From an uncultured Gemmatimonadota bacterium (GTDB taxonomy: Bacteria > Gemmatimonadota > Gemmatimonadetes > Gemmatimonadales > GWC2-71-9), in the NCBI GenBank assembly GCA_913009915.1, contig CAJVYZ010000119.1, positions 1 through 7,698 on the forward strand: a DNA stretch of 7,698 nt, in the 5' to 3' direction. The notes under the pieces were generated by a model. The model was given only the letters and a program-made list of their open reading frames with translations, did not search any database and was not told the DNA's origin. The position numbers and the translations under genes were made by a program. Below are positions 1-6,214 of this stretch, in pieces. How positions within the stretch are numbered: the first letter of the stretch is position 1; each line of letters begins with the position of its first letter.

Positions 1-841
1 CGGCCAGACCCCTGACGTCCACCGCCCGCGTCTTGTTGCCACCCACCCGGCGAATTTCTCGCGTCTCCAGCGCCCGGAGAAGCTTGGCCTGCAACTCGAG
101 TGGGAGGTGGCCAATCTCGTCGAGCAGCAGCGTTCCGCCGTGGGCCAACTCGAACAGTCCCTGCTTGGCGGCAATGGCGCCGGTGAAGGATCCGCGCTCG
201 TGCCCGAACAACTCACTCTCGATGAGATTGTCGGGTATGGCCGTGCAATTGACCTCCACGAACGGTCCCCCCGCTCGCGGGCCGTGATAGTGGATGGCAC
301 GGGCCAGAACTTCCTTTCCGGTACCGGTCTCGCCCTCGATCAGGATGGTGACGTTGTCGTGCCGTGCCACCCGCTTCGCCTGCTCGACCACCCGGCGGAT
401 GGCGGCGCTCTCGCCGATGACGCTGGCGAAACCAACCGACCCACGCTCGGCGTCCGCGAAACTGTCCGCTGCCTGGCGTTCGTCCTCCTGCTGCACCAGC
501 CGGTCGAGCCTTCGCCGGACGACGTCGGCATCTCCCGGCAACGCGAAGTAGTCGCTCGCCCCGCCTTTCAGCAACGCGGCTGCCACCCGGTGGTCGGTGT
601 TGCTCCCGATCACGAATATGGGAGCGCCATTCGCGGGCACCTCGGCCAACAGGTCGAGTGCGGCCGTCTCCTCTCCTCCCGCCAGGAGCCAGACGGCGCC
701 GGCAGCACCCGGCCAAGACCGGTCACCCTCCGGGGTCCATCGGTCGATGTCGAGCCCCGCCTCCTGCGCCATCGCTTCGATGGTCGAGGAGAAGCTGTCC
801 GACAGCGTCACCAGGACGATCCGGGCACGGCGGTCAACCAT
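1..841 (-). CDS. Sigma-54-dependent AAA+ transcriptional activator with degenerate receiver domain (partial; C-terminus beyond window)
   Basis: Read on the minus strand from ATG at 841, this frame stays open to the window edge (280 codons), so the end of the AAA+ domain and any DNA-binding helix-turn-helix are missing. Residues about 135-279 are a sigma-54 interaction (NtrC-type) ATPase: Walker A GETGTGKE at 169-176, the sigma-54-contacting loop GSFTGA at 216-221 (usually GAFTGA) and Walker B LLLDEIG at 237-243. Such proteins hydrolyse ATP to open promoters bound by RNA polymerase-sigma54. Residues about 6-115 resemble a response-regulator receiver, ending in a GASDY...P...D pattern. The phosphoacceptor Asp is replaced (A54 in WLLAGG), and the usual Lys before Pro is L100. 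The domain is therefore probably not phosphorylated in the classical way. An in-frame stop lies 21 nt before the ATG, so only a GTG at 853 competes as start; a GGTGA-like RBS favours 841. The solute-binding gene is divergent. Family assignment is firm; the regulon is unknown. Confidence 0.93.
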   Translation of the reverse strand, partial: MVDRRARIVLVTLSDSFSSTIEAMAQEAGLDIDRWTPEGDRSWPGAAGAVWLLAGGEETAALDLLAEVPANGAPIFVIGSNTDHRVAAALLKGGASDYFALPGDADVVRRRLDRLVQQEDERQAADSFADAERGSVGFASVIGESAAIRRVVEQAKRVARHDNVTILIEGETGTGKEVLARAIHYHGPRAGGPFVEVNCTAIPDNLIESELFGHERGSFTGAIAAKQGLFELAHGGTLLLDEIGHLPLELQAKLLRALETREIRRVGGNKTRAVDVRGLA

Positions 842-892
842 TGCGGAGATCACCCATCAGTGTTGTCTCGATCCCGGACCGCTGACGTCGTC

Positions 893-921
893 ATCATAGG
901 TTGCCCTCTCCACCATGTGCA
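893..921 (-). promoter_or_regulatory. Candidate sigma-70-type promoter for the sigma-54 activator gene
   Basis: On the minus strand, TGCACA (916-921, 4 of 6 matches to TTGACA) is followed after exactly 17 nt by TATGAT (893-898, 5 of 6 matches to TATAAT). Transcription would start near 886, giving a leader of about 45 nt before the ATG at 841. This is motif matching only. Confidence 0.4.
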
Positions 922-1050
922 TTCACTATGCCGTGCCTCGTCCATATAGGTAAGTCGTTGAAATATAGTATGTTATACCATTTGGCGCAGTCTGAGACCG
1001 GCCGGCGTCGGTATTGGAACGGTAAGACATTGTAACGAAACGATTCAACA

Positions 1051-1079
1051 TGTGCAGCCGGGTCGGTCTCGGGTATACT
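1051..1079 (+). promoter_or_regulatory. Candidate promoter for the solute-binding protein gene
   Basis: TATACT (1074-1079) is a good -10 match. TGTGCA (1051-1056), 17 nt upstream, is a poor -35. The predicted leader is about 33 nt, with a purine-rich AGAGAGA (1106-1112) six nt before the GTG start at 1119. Confidence 0.4.
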
Positions 1080-1118
1080 CAATGACCCCGGCCCAAAACC
1101 CTGCCAGAGAGACGAACC

Positions 1119-1484
1119 GTGCCGATAAGCCTCCGTAGCCGTCTGCCGCTCCTGCTGCTCACCCTACTCGTGGGCTGGGCCTGCGGACGTGAAGCCTGCA
1201 GCGAGTGCGACACCTTGGTCATCGTTGCCGTAGGCCAGCCTAGCGGTCTGCTGCCGCCGCTGGTGTTCGAGACGGTTGGCCGAGACATCAGCGACAGGAT
1301 TTTTGAACGGCTGGCCGACCTTCCCGCCGACGGGAGCCCGCTCGACCCAGCCGACTACCGTCCCGGGCTTGCCGAGCGGTGGGAACGGATCGACGACCGT
1401 CGCTGGCGGTTCCATTTGCGCCGGGGCGTCACCTGGCACGACGGTGAGCCGTTCACCGCCGAGGACGTGCGCTTCTCCTTTTAG
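1119..1484 (+). CDS. N-terminal fragment of solute-binding lipoprotein (121 aa before TAG)
   Basis: Frame as actually readable up to the TAG. It contains the export signal with Cys22, two more cysteines at 27 and 30, and the first part of lobe I of the binding protein, ending at DVRFSF. Alone it lacks most of the ligand-binding fold and would be expected to be unstable. The start is GTG at 1119, chosen because it begins directly before a signal peptide and has a purine-rich upstream site; no in-frame start further upstream fits better. Confidence 0.55.
   Translation: MPISLRSRLPLLLLTLLVGWACGREACSECDTLVIVAVGQPSGLLPPLVFETVGRDISDRIFERLADLPADGSPLDPADYRPGLAERWERIDDRRWRFHLRRGVTWHDGEPFTAEDVRFSF
1482..1484 (+). 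other. In-frame amber codon inside solute-binding gene
   Basis: TAG sits between TTT and ATG, in frame with conserved family sequence on both sides and with no shift. The glycosyltransferase gene at 5099-6214 also ends in TAG, so TAG appears to be a normal stop here and genome-wide reassignment is not supported. Confidence 0.9.
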
Positions 1485-2705
1485 ATGTTCAGCGACCCCA
1501 CTGTCGATGCGCTCGCCCTAGCCTCGATTCAGGGGATCACAGCCGAAGTGGTCGACGAGAGCACGGTCGACATCGTGTTTGCCAGTGCCAGCCCCGAGCA
1601 ACTCTACGACGCCACCTACCACGTTCGCATAGTGCCCAGTCACATCTGGGGTGGAATGGCACCGGACGAGTGGCTGGCGGATACCGCCACCAGCCGAATC
1701 ATCGGCACCGGGCCCTATCGCCTGACGTCGTGGGACCAGCCGATCAGCCTTCGGCTGGATGCCTCGGGCATGAACGGACATCGGCCTGCTTTAAATGCTT
1801 TGGTGTGGAACTTCCAGTCCGATCCCGACGCCGCGGCCAACCTGCTGCTGAGCCACGCCGTGGATGTCATGGAGGCCGTCCCGCCGCCGCGGCGAGAAGA
1901 GGTCGTGGCCGATCCGGAACTTCGGGTGGTGTCGTACCCTTCCGCAGTATACGGGTTCCTGGCATTCAATCTCGACGGCCGGTCCGTTCTCGGACGTCGG
2001 GCGGTGCGGCGCGCGCTGGCCCGAGCCGTCGACCGCGAAGTGATCGCACCGGCAGTCGTCGGTCCCGGCACGGCGGTGCCCAGGGGACCGATGTCTCGGC
2101 TGCTATGGGTGAATGATGACGGGATCGCCCAGCTGCCATTCGATACGGTTGCGGCTCGGGCCGAACTGGTGGCCGACGGCTGGATTCTGAACGGTACCCA
2201 GTGGGAGCGAAACGGAACGGCACTGGCTTTCGACATTCTCGTCCCGTCGACCAGCAGGAGCAGGCAGCTCATGGCCGAGGCCCTGCAGGAAGCGTGGCGC
2301 CTGCAGGGCGTGCGGGTCACCATCACATCGGTCGATTTCCCGGTGTTCCTCGAACGGCTCAGGGAACGCCGGTTCGACAGTTACCTCGGAGCGTTCCTCG
2401 ACGAGCCGAGCGCCCGGGGGCTGGCCGACCAGTGGTCCACGGATGGGTGGGATATGGGGAACTACGGTCGCTACGCCAATCCGGTGTTCGATTCGCTGGC
2501 CCTGCTTGCCGATGCGACTGCCAACGCCGCTGATGCCAAGCGGCTGTGGGTCGAGGCGCTGAGCGTCCTCAACGAAGACGCGCCGGCGATTTTCCTGTTT
2601 ACCCCGGTCAATGTGGCCGGGGTGAATCAGCGGATCGAGGGCGTGACCATCAACCCCTATTCCTGGTTGGAGGACGTGGTAACCTGGGGTGTACGCCCGC
2701 GCTGA
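1485..2705 (+). CDS. C-terminal part of solute-binding protein (406 aa after TAG)
   Basis: The same frame resumes with ATG directly after the TAG and runs 406 residues to TGA. It carries the rest of lobe I, lobe II (GTGPYRLTSW; the region from about EAVPPPRREE to FNLDGRS) and the C-terminal return to lobe I. It has no signal peptide and no Shine-Dalgarno sequence before ATG 1485. If translated by re-initiation at the TAG-ATG junction, the product would stay in the cytoplasm and could not serve an importer. Independent function is therefore unlikely unless the amber codon is read through. Confidence 0.6.
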   Translation: MFSDPTVDALALASIQGITAEVVDESTVDIVFASASPEQLYDATYHVRIVPSHIWGGMAPDEWLADTATSRIIGTGPYRLTSWDQPISLRLDASGMNGHRPALNALVWNFQSDPDAAANLLLSHAVDVMEAVPPPRREEVVADPELRVVSYPSAVYGFLAFNLDGRSVLGRRAVRRALARAVDREVIAPAVVGPGTAVPRGPMSRLLWVNDDGIAQLPFDTVAARAELVADGWILNGTQWERNGTALAFDILVPSTSRSRQLMAEALQEAWRLQGVRVTITSVDFPVFLERLRERRFDSYLGAFLDEPSARGLADQWSTDGWDMGNYGRYANPVFDSLALLADATANAADAKRLWVEALSVLNEDAPAIFLFTPVNVAGVNQRIEGVTINPYSWLEDVVTWGVRPR

Positions 2706-2787
2706 CCAAATACCCGCTGTCCTACCCAGCTAGACGGCATGATCCCAGGACCATCATGAGCCCGATGACCGGTCGTCGTCGGGACAC

Positions 2788-2805
2788 GGGGTATTACCAC
2801 ACCCC
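2788..2805. terminator. Weak hairpin between convergent genes
   Basis: GGGGT (2788-2792) pairs with ACCCC (2801-2805) around an 8-nt loop, in the 120-nt gap between the ends of the binding-protein gene and the oxidase gene. There is no T-tract on either strand, so it is at best a weak or Rho-assisted terminator. Nothing stronger is visible in this gap. Confidence 0.2.
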
Positions 2806-2825
2806 ATAGATACCGTGGCCAGGGG

Positions 2826-3992
2826 TCAGGCGCTCACCAACAAGTCTCCGGTGATTTTTTCCCGTGAGGCGCACCCAGCCAGGGCCGTGATCATGTCCAG
2901 TTCGGCGAGGAGGTTGTGGATGACGTCGCGGACACCGTGCTCGCCGCCTAGGGCCAGGCCGAAGGCGTAGGGCCGGCCGAGGAACACCGCCTGGGCGCCC
3001 AGAGCGAGGGCTTTGAAGACGTCGGCGCCGCCACGGATGCCGCTGTCGAACAGCACCGCCATGTTCTCGCCGACGGCTTCGACCACGCCGGGGAGCGCGT
3101 CGAGAGCTCCCACGGCGCCGTCGATCTGGCGGCCGCCGTGATTGGATACGATCACCCCGTCCATGCCGTGGTCGCGGGCGAGCCGGGCGTCGTCCGCGTG
3201 CAGGATGCCCTTGAGCACGATGGGGCCGGTCCAGTGCTCCCGCAGGAAGGCCAGGTCGTCCCAGGTGAGATCCGTTCGGTGGAATATGCTGCCGAAGTAC
3301 TCGACTGCCGCTTGGGGGTTCTCGTCGGGTTGTTGCTCCAGTGCGGCGGTGAACACCGGGTCGCTGAGGTAGTTGCCGAGACCCTCGCCGTGAAGGAATG
3401 GGAGATAGGCGTTCTCCAGGTCGCGATCGCGCCAGCCGATCTGCGTGGTGTCGACGGTCACGACCAGGGTGGAGAACCCCGCGGCCTTGGCACGACCGAG
3501 GAGCGAGATGACGAACTCGTGGTTCTTGCTCCAATAGAGTTGGAACCAGTGGGGGACGCTGCCCATGATGTCGGCCACCGGTTCCATCGGCCGGGACGAA
3601 ACCGTGCTCAGGGTGAGCGGTATGCCGAGGGTCGCGGCGGCTCGGGCGGTTGCCAGCTCACCCTCGGCGTGCATGGATCCCTGGACCCCAATGGGCGCCA
3701 GCATCACCGGGAAGGGGATTCTATCGCCCAGGACCTCGACCGATAGGTCGGGCCGGGTCACGCCCCTGAGCATTCGCGGGACGATGTGCCACCGGTCGAA
3801 GGCCGTGCGGTTGGCGTTCATGGTAGAGCCGCCGCCGGCCCCGCCGTCGAGGTAGTCGAAGGCGTCCCGGGTCATGACATCCCGGGCGCGCTCGCGCAGG
3901 CGCTCGTAGCCCACCACGGAACCATCGGCCTCCGGGAGGGCTCCGGCCTGGTACAGGACGTGTTGCCGGTCGAGTCCGAAGGATCGCGTCAT
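2826..3992 (-). CDS. FMN-dependent alpha-hydroxy-acid oxidase, lactate 2-monooxygenase-like
   Basis: A 388-residue TIM-barrel flavoprotein of the glycolate oxidase/lactate monooxygenase family, which oxidises L-2-hydroxy acids (lactate 2-monooxygenase gives acetate, CO2 and water). Counting from ATG 3992, the family active-site residues are present: Tyr47 (DYLDGG), Tyr153 (FQLYW), Asp181 and Arg188 (TVDTTQIGWRDRD), Lys261 (VLKGI), and His285 with Arg288 (SNHGGRQ). FMN phosphate is bound by DSGIRGGADV and FLGRPYAFG. The insert PFLHGEGLGNYLSDPVF closely resembles the corresponding loop of mycobacterial lactate 2-monooxygenase, which favours that subfamily over glycolate or mandelate enzymes. 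It is cytoplasmic, with no signal peptide. I chose ATG 3992 because homologues begin at a matching point. ATG 4043 (17 residues longer, Pro-rich) is possible, and TTG 4067 is less likely. None has a strong RBS. Substrate is inferred from similarity. Confidence 0.9.
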   Translation of the reverse strand: MTRSFGLDRQHVLYQAGALPEADGSVVGYERLRERARDVMTRDAFDYLDGGAGGGSTMNANRTAFDRWHIVPRMLRGVTRPDLSVEVLGDRIPFPVMLAPIGVQGSMHAEGELATARAAATLGIPLTLSTVSSRPMEPVADIMGSVPHWFQLYWSKNHEFVISLLGRAKAAGFSTLVVTVDTTQIGWRDRDLENAYLPFLHGEGLGNYLSDPVFTAALEQQPDENPQAAVEYFGSIFHRTDLTWDDLAFLREHWTGPIVLKGILHADDARLARDHGMDGVIVSNHGGRQIDGAVGALDALPGVVEAVGENMAVLFDSGIRGGADVFKALALGAQAVFLGRPYAFGLALGGEHGVRDVIHNLLAELDMITALAGCASREKITGDLLVSA

Positions 3993-4174
3993 GGGGTCCG
4001 GAGGTGTGAGGTGGGTGGCTTCCGCAGGCGTCTTGGGGAACATCCACCATGAATACCGGGGAAGCAAGGAGTGGGTAAACTAGCCTCCGATCGCCTTCCG
4101 GTGTAATCTCCCTGGCTGTGATTTCGGTGAATCATGGATGGCGATCCCATCGTACGGTGGGAGCCCAGCTTGAC

Positions 4175-4190
4175 GCCGGCGCCCGCCGGC
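4175..4190. repeat. GC-rich hairpin upstream of VOC gene
   Basis: GCCGGC occurs at 4175-4180 and 4185-4190 around a GCCC loop and can form a 6-bp hairpin. It lies 30 nt before the VOC start, in the divergent oxidase/VOC spacer, so it could sit in the VOC leader or its promoter. GCCGGC is common in GC-rich DNA, so it may be chance. Confidence 0.25.
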
Positions 4191-4220
4191 CACCACTGTA
4201 TGCCTACTTCTGGAGGTTCT

Positions 4221-5003
4221 ATGGCCGAAATTCCGTGGGGACGCTTTCTGTGGTACGAATGTATGACCGATGACAAGGACGCTGCGGTGGCGTTCTACAG
4301 CAAGATCGTCGGGTGGGGCACGACCGAGTGGGACAACGACATGGGTCCTTACACCATGTGGACCAAGGGCGAGACGCCGGTCGGCGGGGTCATGGTGCTC
4401 CCCGATGAGGCCCGACTGGCGGGAGCGCGCCCGCACTGGCTGGCCTACATCTCCACGCCCGATACCGATGTCACGGTCGTGCAGGCGCAGGATCTTGGCG
4501 GAGAGGTGGTGATGGCTCCGATGTCGATCCCCACGGTGGGTCGCATGGCGATCATGAAGGATCCACAGGGGGCGATGTTCGCCTGCTACACCCCGGAAAC
4601 CGCTCCCGAGGGTAGCGACGATCCGCCCGAGAAGGGCGGCTTCTCATGGCACGAGTTGATGACAACCGATTGGGAGGCGGCGTTCGATTTCTATTCCGCG
4701 TTGTTCCGTTGGGAGAAGAAAGACGCCATGGACATGGGCGACATGGGGACTTACCAGATGTACGGTAATCCCGGAGTGGACATGCCGCTCGGTGGCATGT
4801 TCAACAAGCCCGCCGAGGTGCCGGTTAGCAACTGGTTGCTCTACACAATGGTCGGGAGCGTAGACGAGGCGGCCGAGAAGGTGAAGGCACTGGGCGGAAC
4901 CGTCTTGAAAGGACCTATGGATGTCCCCGGCGACGGGGCCCGGGTTGTCCAGTGCATGGACGACCAGGGAGCGGCGTTTGCTTTGCACTCGGTGGGTGGA
5001 TGA
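4221..5003 (+). CDS. Two-domain VOC family protein (glyoxalase/CFP30B-like)
   Basis: A 260-residue protein with two tandem vicinal-oxygen-chelate modules, about residues 2-124 and 138-258, each starting with a WYE/WHE-hM(T)-FYxxhhxW pattern and ending in a DPQGAMFA or DDQGAAFA strand. This length and tandem layout match the bacterial family containing mycobacterial CFP30B, annotated as glyoxalase/bleomycin-resistance/hydroxylase; physiological substrates of this group are mostly unknown. In the second module His144-Glu145 (SWHELMT) could bind metal. The first module has Tyr12 at the equivalent point (LWYECMT), so the two halves may differ in metal binding. ATG 4221 is the start because GGAGG (4212-4216) lies 4 nt upstream and homology begins there; the frame is open to ATG 4134, but that extension is unlike the family. 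It is divergent from the oxidase gene. No signal peptide; probably cytoplasmic. Confidence 0.9.
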   Translation: MAEIPWGRFLWYECMTDDKDAAVAFYSKIVGWGTTEWDNDMGPYTMWTKGETPVGGVMVLPDEARLAGARPHWLAYISTPDTDVTVVQAQDLGGEVVMAPMSIPTVGRMAIMKDPQGAMFACYTPETAPEGSDDPPEKGGFSWHELMTTDWEAAFDFYSALFRWEKKDAMDMGDMGTYQMYGNPGVDMPLGGMFNKPAEVPVSNWLLYTMVGSVDEAAEKVKALGGTVLKGPMDVPGDGARVVQCMDDQGAAFALHSVGG

Positions 5004-5009
5004 TTTAGG

Positions 5010-5074
5010 GCGGTAAGGCGGTAAGGCGGTATGGCGGTAGGAGTGGACAGGCGGACAGGCGGACAGGCGGTCAT
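5010..5074 (+). repeat. 8-bp tandem repeat array (GCGGTAAG / GCGGACAG)
   Basis: GCGGTAAG at 5010-5017 and 5018-5025 is followed by variants GCGGTATG (5026-5033) and GCGGTAGG (5034-5041). After a 9-nt irregular unit come GCGGACAG at 5051-5058 and 5059-5066, then GCGGTCAT (5067-5074). There are thus two sub-families of one octamer. The array fills the gap between the VOC stop and the glycosyltransferase promoter, where a -35 element would lie. Confidence 0.9.
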
Positions 5075-5083
5075 TTAGCCTGC

Positions 5084-5099
5084 TGCTATATTTTGGCCA
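5084..5099 (+). promoter_or_regulatory. Extended -10 promoter, probably producing leaderless glycosyltransferase mRNA
   Basis: TGC-TATATT is an extended -10 element (TG at 5084-5085, hexamer 5087-5092, 5 of 6 matches to TATAAT). Six nt separate it from ATG 5099, so the expected transcription start falls on or next to the A of the start codon. There is no Shine-Dalgarno sequence, which agrees with a leaderless transcript. No -35 match is visible; the octamer repeats occupy that position. Confidence 0.5.
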
Positions 5100-6214
5100 T
5101 GACAACGGTCCTCGTGAGTCTGGACAAGCTCAAGGATCCTCACAGCGGGCTGGGCCAGTTCTCGCTCGATCTGGGGCGCTCTCTCATCGAGGCGGGCGCT
5201 CCGGGTCTCGATCTGGCGTTTCTCGTGCCGCGCCGACACCGTGAGCGGTTCAGGGCTGCCGGGGTTTCGTTGGTGGATGTGCATCCGTTCAGGAAGGAAC
5301 CGCTGCGGAGGCTCGTTCGACCGATGGTGCCCGTTGCGATCCGGGGCTACCGCGCGGTCGACGTGTGGCACGCGCCGCATCAGGACGCGAAGTACCTGCC
5401 GTTCGACCCACGGGTGCCGGTCGTCTTGACGATCCACGACCTCAACTTTCTGCGCGAGCGCGAGCCCCGGGAGGTCGCCGGAGGCGTCAGGGCACTGCAG
5501 CACAAAGTAGATCGTGCTTCGGTGGTCACGACGGCGTCGGCGTTCTCGGCCGAGGAGATCGAGCGCCATCTCGACCTGCGGAACAAGACGATGCAGGTGA
5601 TTCCCCATGGTCTGCCGGCGCTCGCCTCATCGCCGAGCCGGCCTGCCGGAGTGCCCGAAGGGGGGGGGCCGTTCTTGTTTGCCATCGGCCACGTTGTGGC
5701 GCGCAAGAACCTCGCGGTCCTGGTGCCGTTTCTGAAGCGTCTCCCGGACATCAGCCTGGTGATTGCCGGCCGGAACACCGGATCCTATGCCCGGCGGATG
5801 GTATCGCTGGCACAGGAGGAAGGGGTGGCGAATCGGATCGTGACGTTGGGCCCGGTCACGGCGGACGAGCGGCAGTGGCTATACCAACACTGTGATGCCG
5901 TGGTGATGCCCAGCCTGACAGAGGGATTCGGGTTGCCGGTCATCGAGGGCATGCGGGAGGGCAAGCCGGTGTTCATGTCGCGCGCCACCAGCCTCCCTGA
6001 AGTAGGCGGTCCACTGGGATTCTACTGGGATTCGTATGAGCCGGCCCACATGGCGGAGGTGTTTACCCAGGGGATGCAAGCCGTTCAGCGGGACCGATCC
6101 TACGGGGACAAGCTTCGAGCGCACGCCGCCCGGTTCAGCTGGGCGGCGGCGGCCAAAGCGTACATTGAACTCTACTTGGAAATTGGAGACCGGAAACCGG
6201 CAGCGGTCCCCTAG
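5099..6214 (+). CDS. GT4-family glycosyltransferase (GT-B fold)
   Basis: A 371-residue retaining glycosyltransferase of the large GT4 group, which moves a sugar from a nucleotide-sugar donor to a lipid, glycan or small acceptor. The N-terminal lobe (about 1-180) has the Gly-rich loop SGLGQF (16-21), HAP (91-93) and TIHDLNF (111-117). The C-terminal donor-binding lobe starts near 190, with Arg202-Lys203 (ARKNL) expected to contact the diphosphate, and has the EX7E motif with Glu275 and Glu283 (TEGFGLPVIEG) followed by SLPEVGG. ARKNL plus SLPEVGG resembles mannosyltransferases of polysaccharide assembly, but donor and acceptor cannot be fixed. ATG 5099 is preferred over TTG 5093 because it sits exactly at the predicted transcription start. 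The gene contains a run of nine G (5660-5668) encoding Gly188-190. It stands alone, convergent with the PDZ gene, not in a polysaccharide cluster. It ends in TAG. Confidence 0.92.
   Translation: MTTVLVSLDKLKDPHSGLGQFSLDLGRSLIEAGAPGLDLAFLVPRRHRERFRAAGVSLVDVHPFRKEPLRRLVRPMVPVAIRGYRAVDVWHAPHQDAKYLPFDPRVPVVLTIHDLNFLREREPREVAGGVRALQHKVDRASVVTTASAFSAEEIERHLDLRNKTMQVIPHGLPALASSPSRPAGVPEGGGPFLFAIGHVVARKNLAVLVPFLKRLPDISLVIAGRNTGSYARRMVSLAQEEGVANRIVTLGPVTADERQWLYQHCDAVVMPSLTEGFGLPVIEGMREGKPVFMSRATSLPEVGGPLGFYWDSYEPAHMAEVFTQGMQAVQRDRSYGDKLRAHAARFSWAAAAKAYIELYLEIGDRKPAAVP

Larger units (their letters stand above)
842..1118. other. Divergent intergenic region between regulator and solute-binding gene
   Basis: This 277-nt stretch separates two divergent genes. 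It contains an AT-rich island at about 955-982 that stands out from the GC-rich surroundings, and candidate promoters on both strands. The octamer CATGTGCA occurs twice (914-921 and 1049-1056), each copy overlapping a candidate -35 element. I looked for a sigma-54 -24/-12 site (GG, 10 nt, GC in TGGCAC/TTGC context) and found none convincing. Short reading frames here have no coding character. Confidence 0.6.
1119..2705 (+). pseudogene. ABC transporter substrate-binding lipoprotein, family 5 (peptide/nickel type), interrupted by in-frame TAG
   Basis: The frame from GTG 1119 to TGA 2703-2705 encodes 528 residues counting the interrupted position, a normal length for SBP_bac_5 proteins (DppA/OppA type), which capture peptides or similar solutes for ABC importers. 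Residues 1-22 form a signal peptide (short Arg-containing start, Leu-rich core) ending in a non-canonical lipobox GWAC with Cys22 as likely lipid anchor. Family hallmarks are continuous across the break: RPGLAERW, GVTWHDGEPFTAEDVRFSF before it, and GTGPYRLTSW plus YGFLAFNLDGRS after it. One TAG (1482-1484) replaces a codon in the conserved DVRFSF-x-MFSDP stretch; homologues often have Glu there, so GAG to TAG is the simplest explanation. No permease or ATPase genes are adjacent. Alternatives are sequencing error, suppression or a population polymorphism. Family call is firm; loss of function is inferred. Confidence 0.85.

Noticed and set aside
213..716. Arg/Gly-rich minus-strand frame inside the regulator gene
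   Set aside because: It is a frame-shifted shadow of the regulator reading frame, with biased composition and no motifs.
107..949. Long open frame (280 codons) on the plus strand opposite the regulator gene
   Set aside because: It lies antisense to a clear sigma-54 activator and gives no recognisable domain; long shadows are expected in GC-rich DNA.
894..1082. 62-residue minus-strand frame in the divergent intergenic region
   Set aside because: It spans the AT-rich island and candidate promoters and shows no coding character.
842..1118. Sigma-54 (-24/-12) promoter for the binding-protein gene
   Set aside because: No GG-N10-GC pair in the right context was found; a TATACT box is a better promoter candidate.
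1482..1484. Pyrrolysine or genome-wide amber recoding
   Set aside because: TAG also ends the glycosyltransferase gene, binding proteins are not known to need such a residue here, and I saw no special downstream structure.
3138..3746. 202-residue plus-strand frame
   Set aside because: It is antisense to the FMN oxidase, whose active-site motifs are unambiguous on the other strand.
3993..4067. Upstream starts for the oxidase (ATG 4043, TTG 4067)
   Set aside because: The added residues are Pro-rich, unlike family N-termini, and have no convincing RBS; ATG 4043 cannot be fully excluded.
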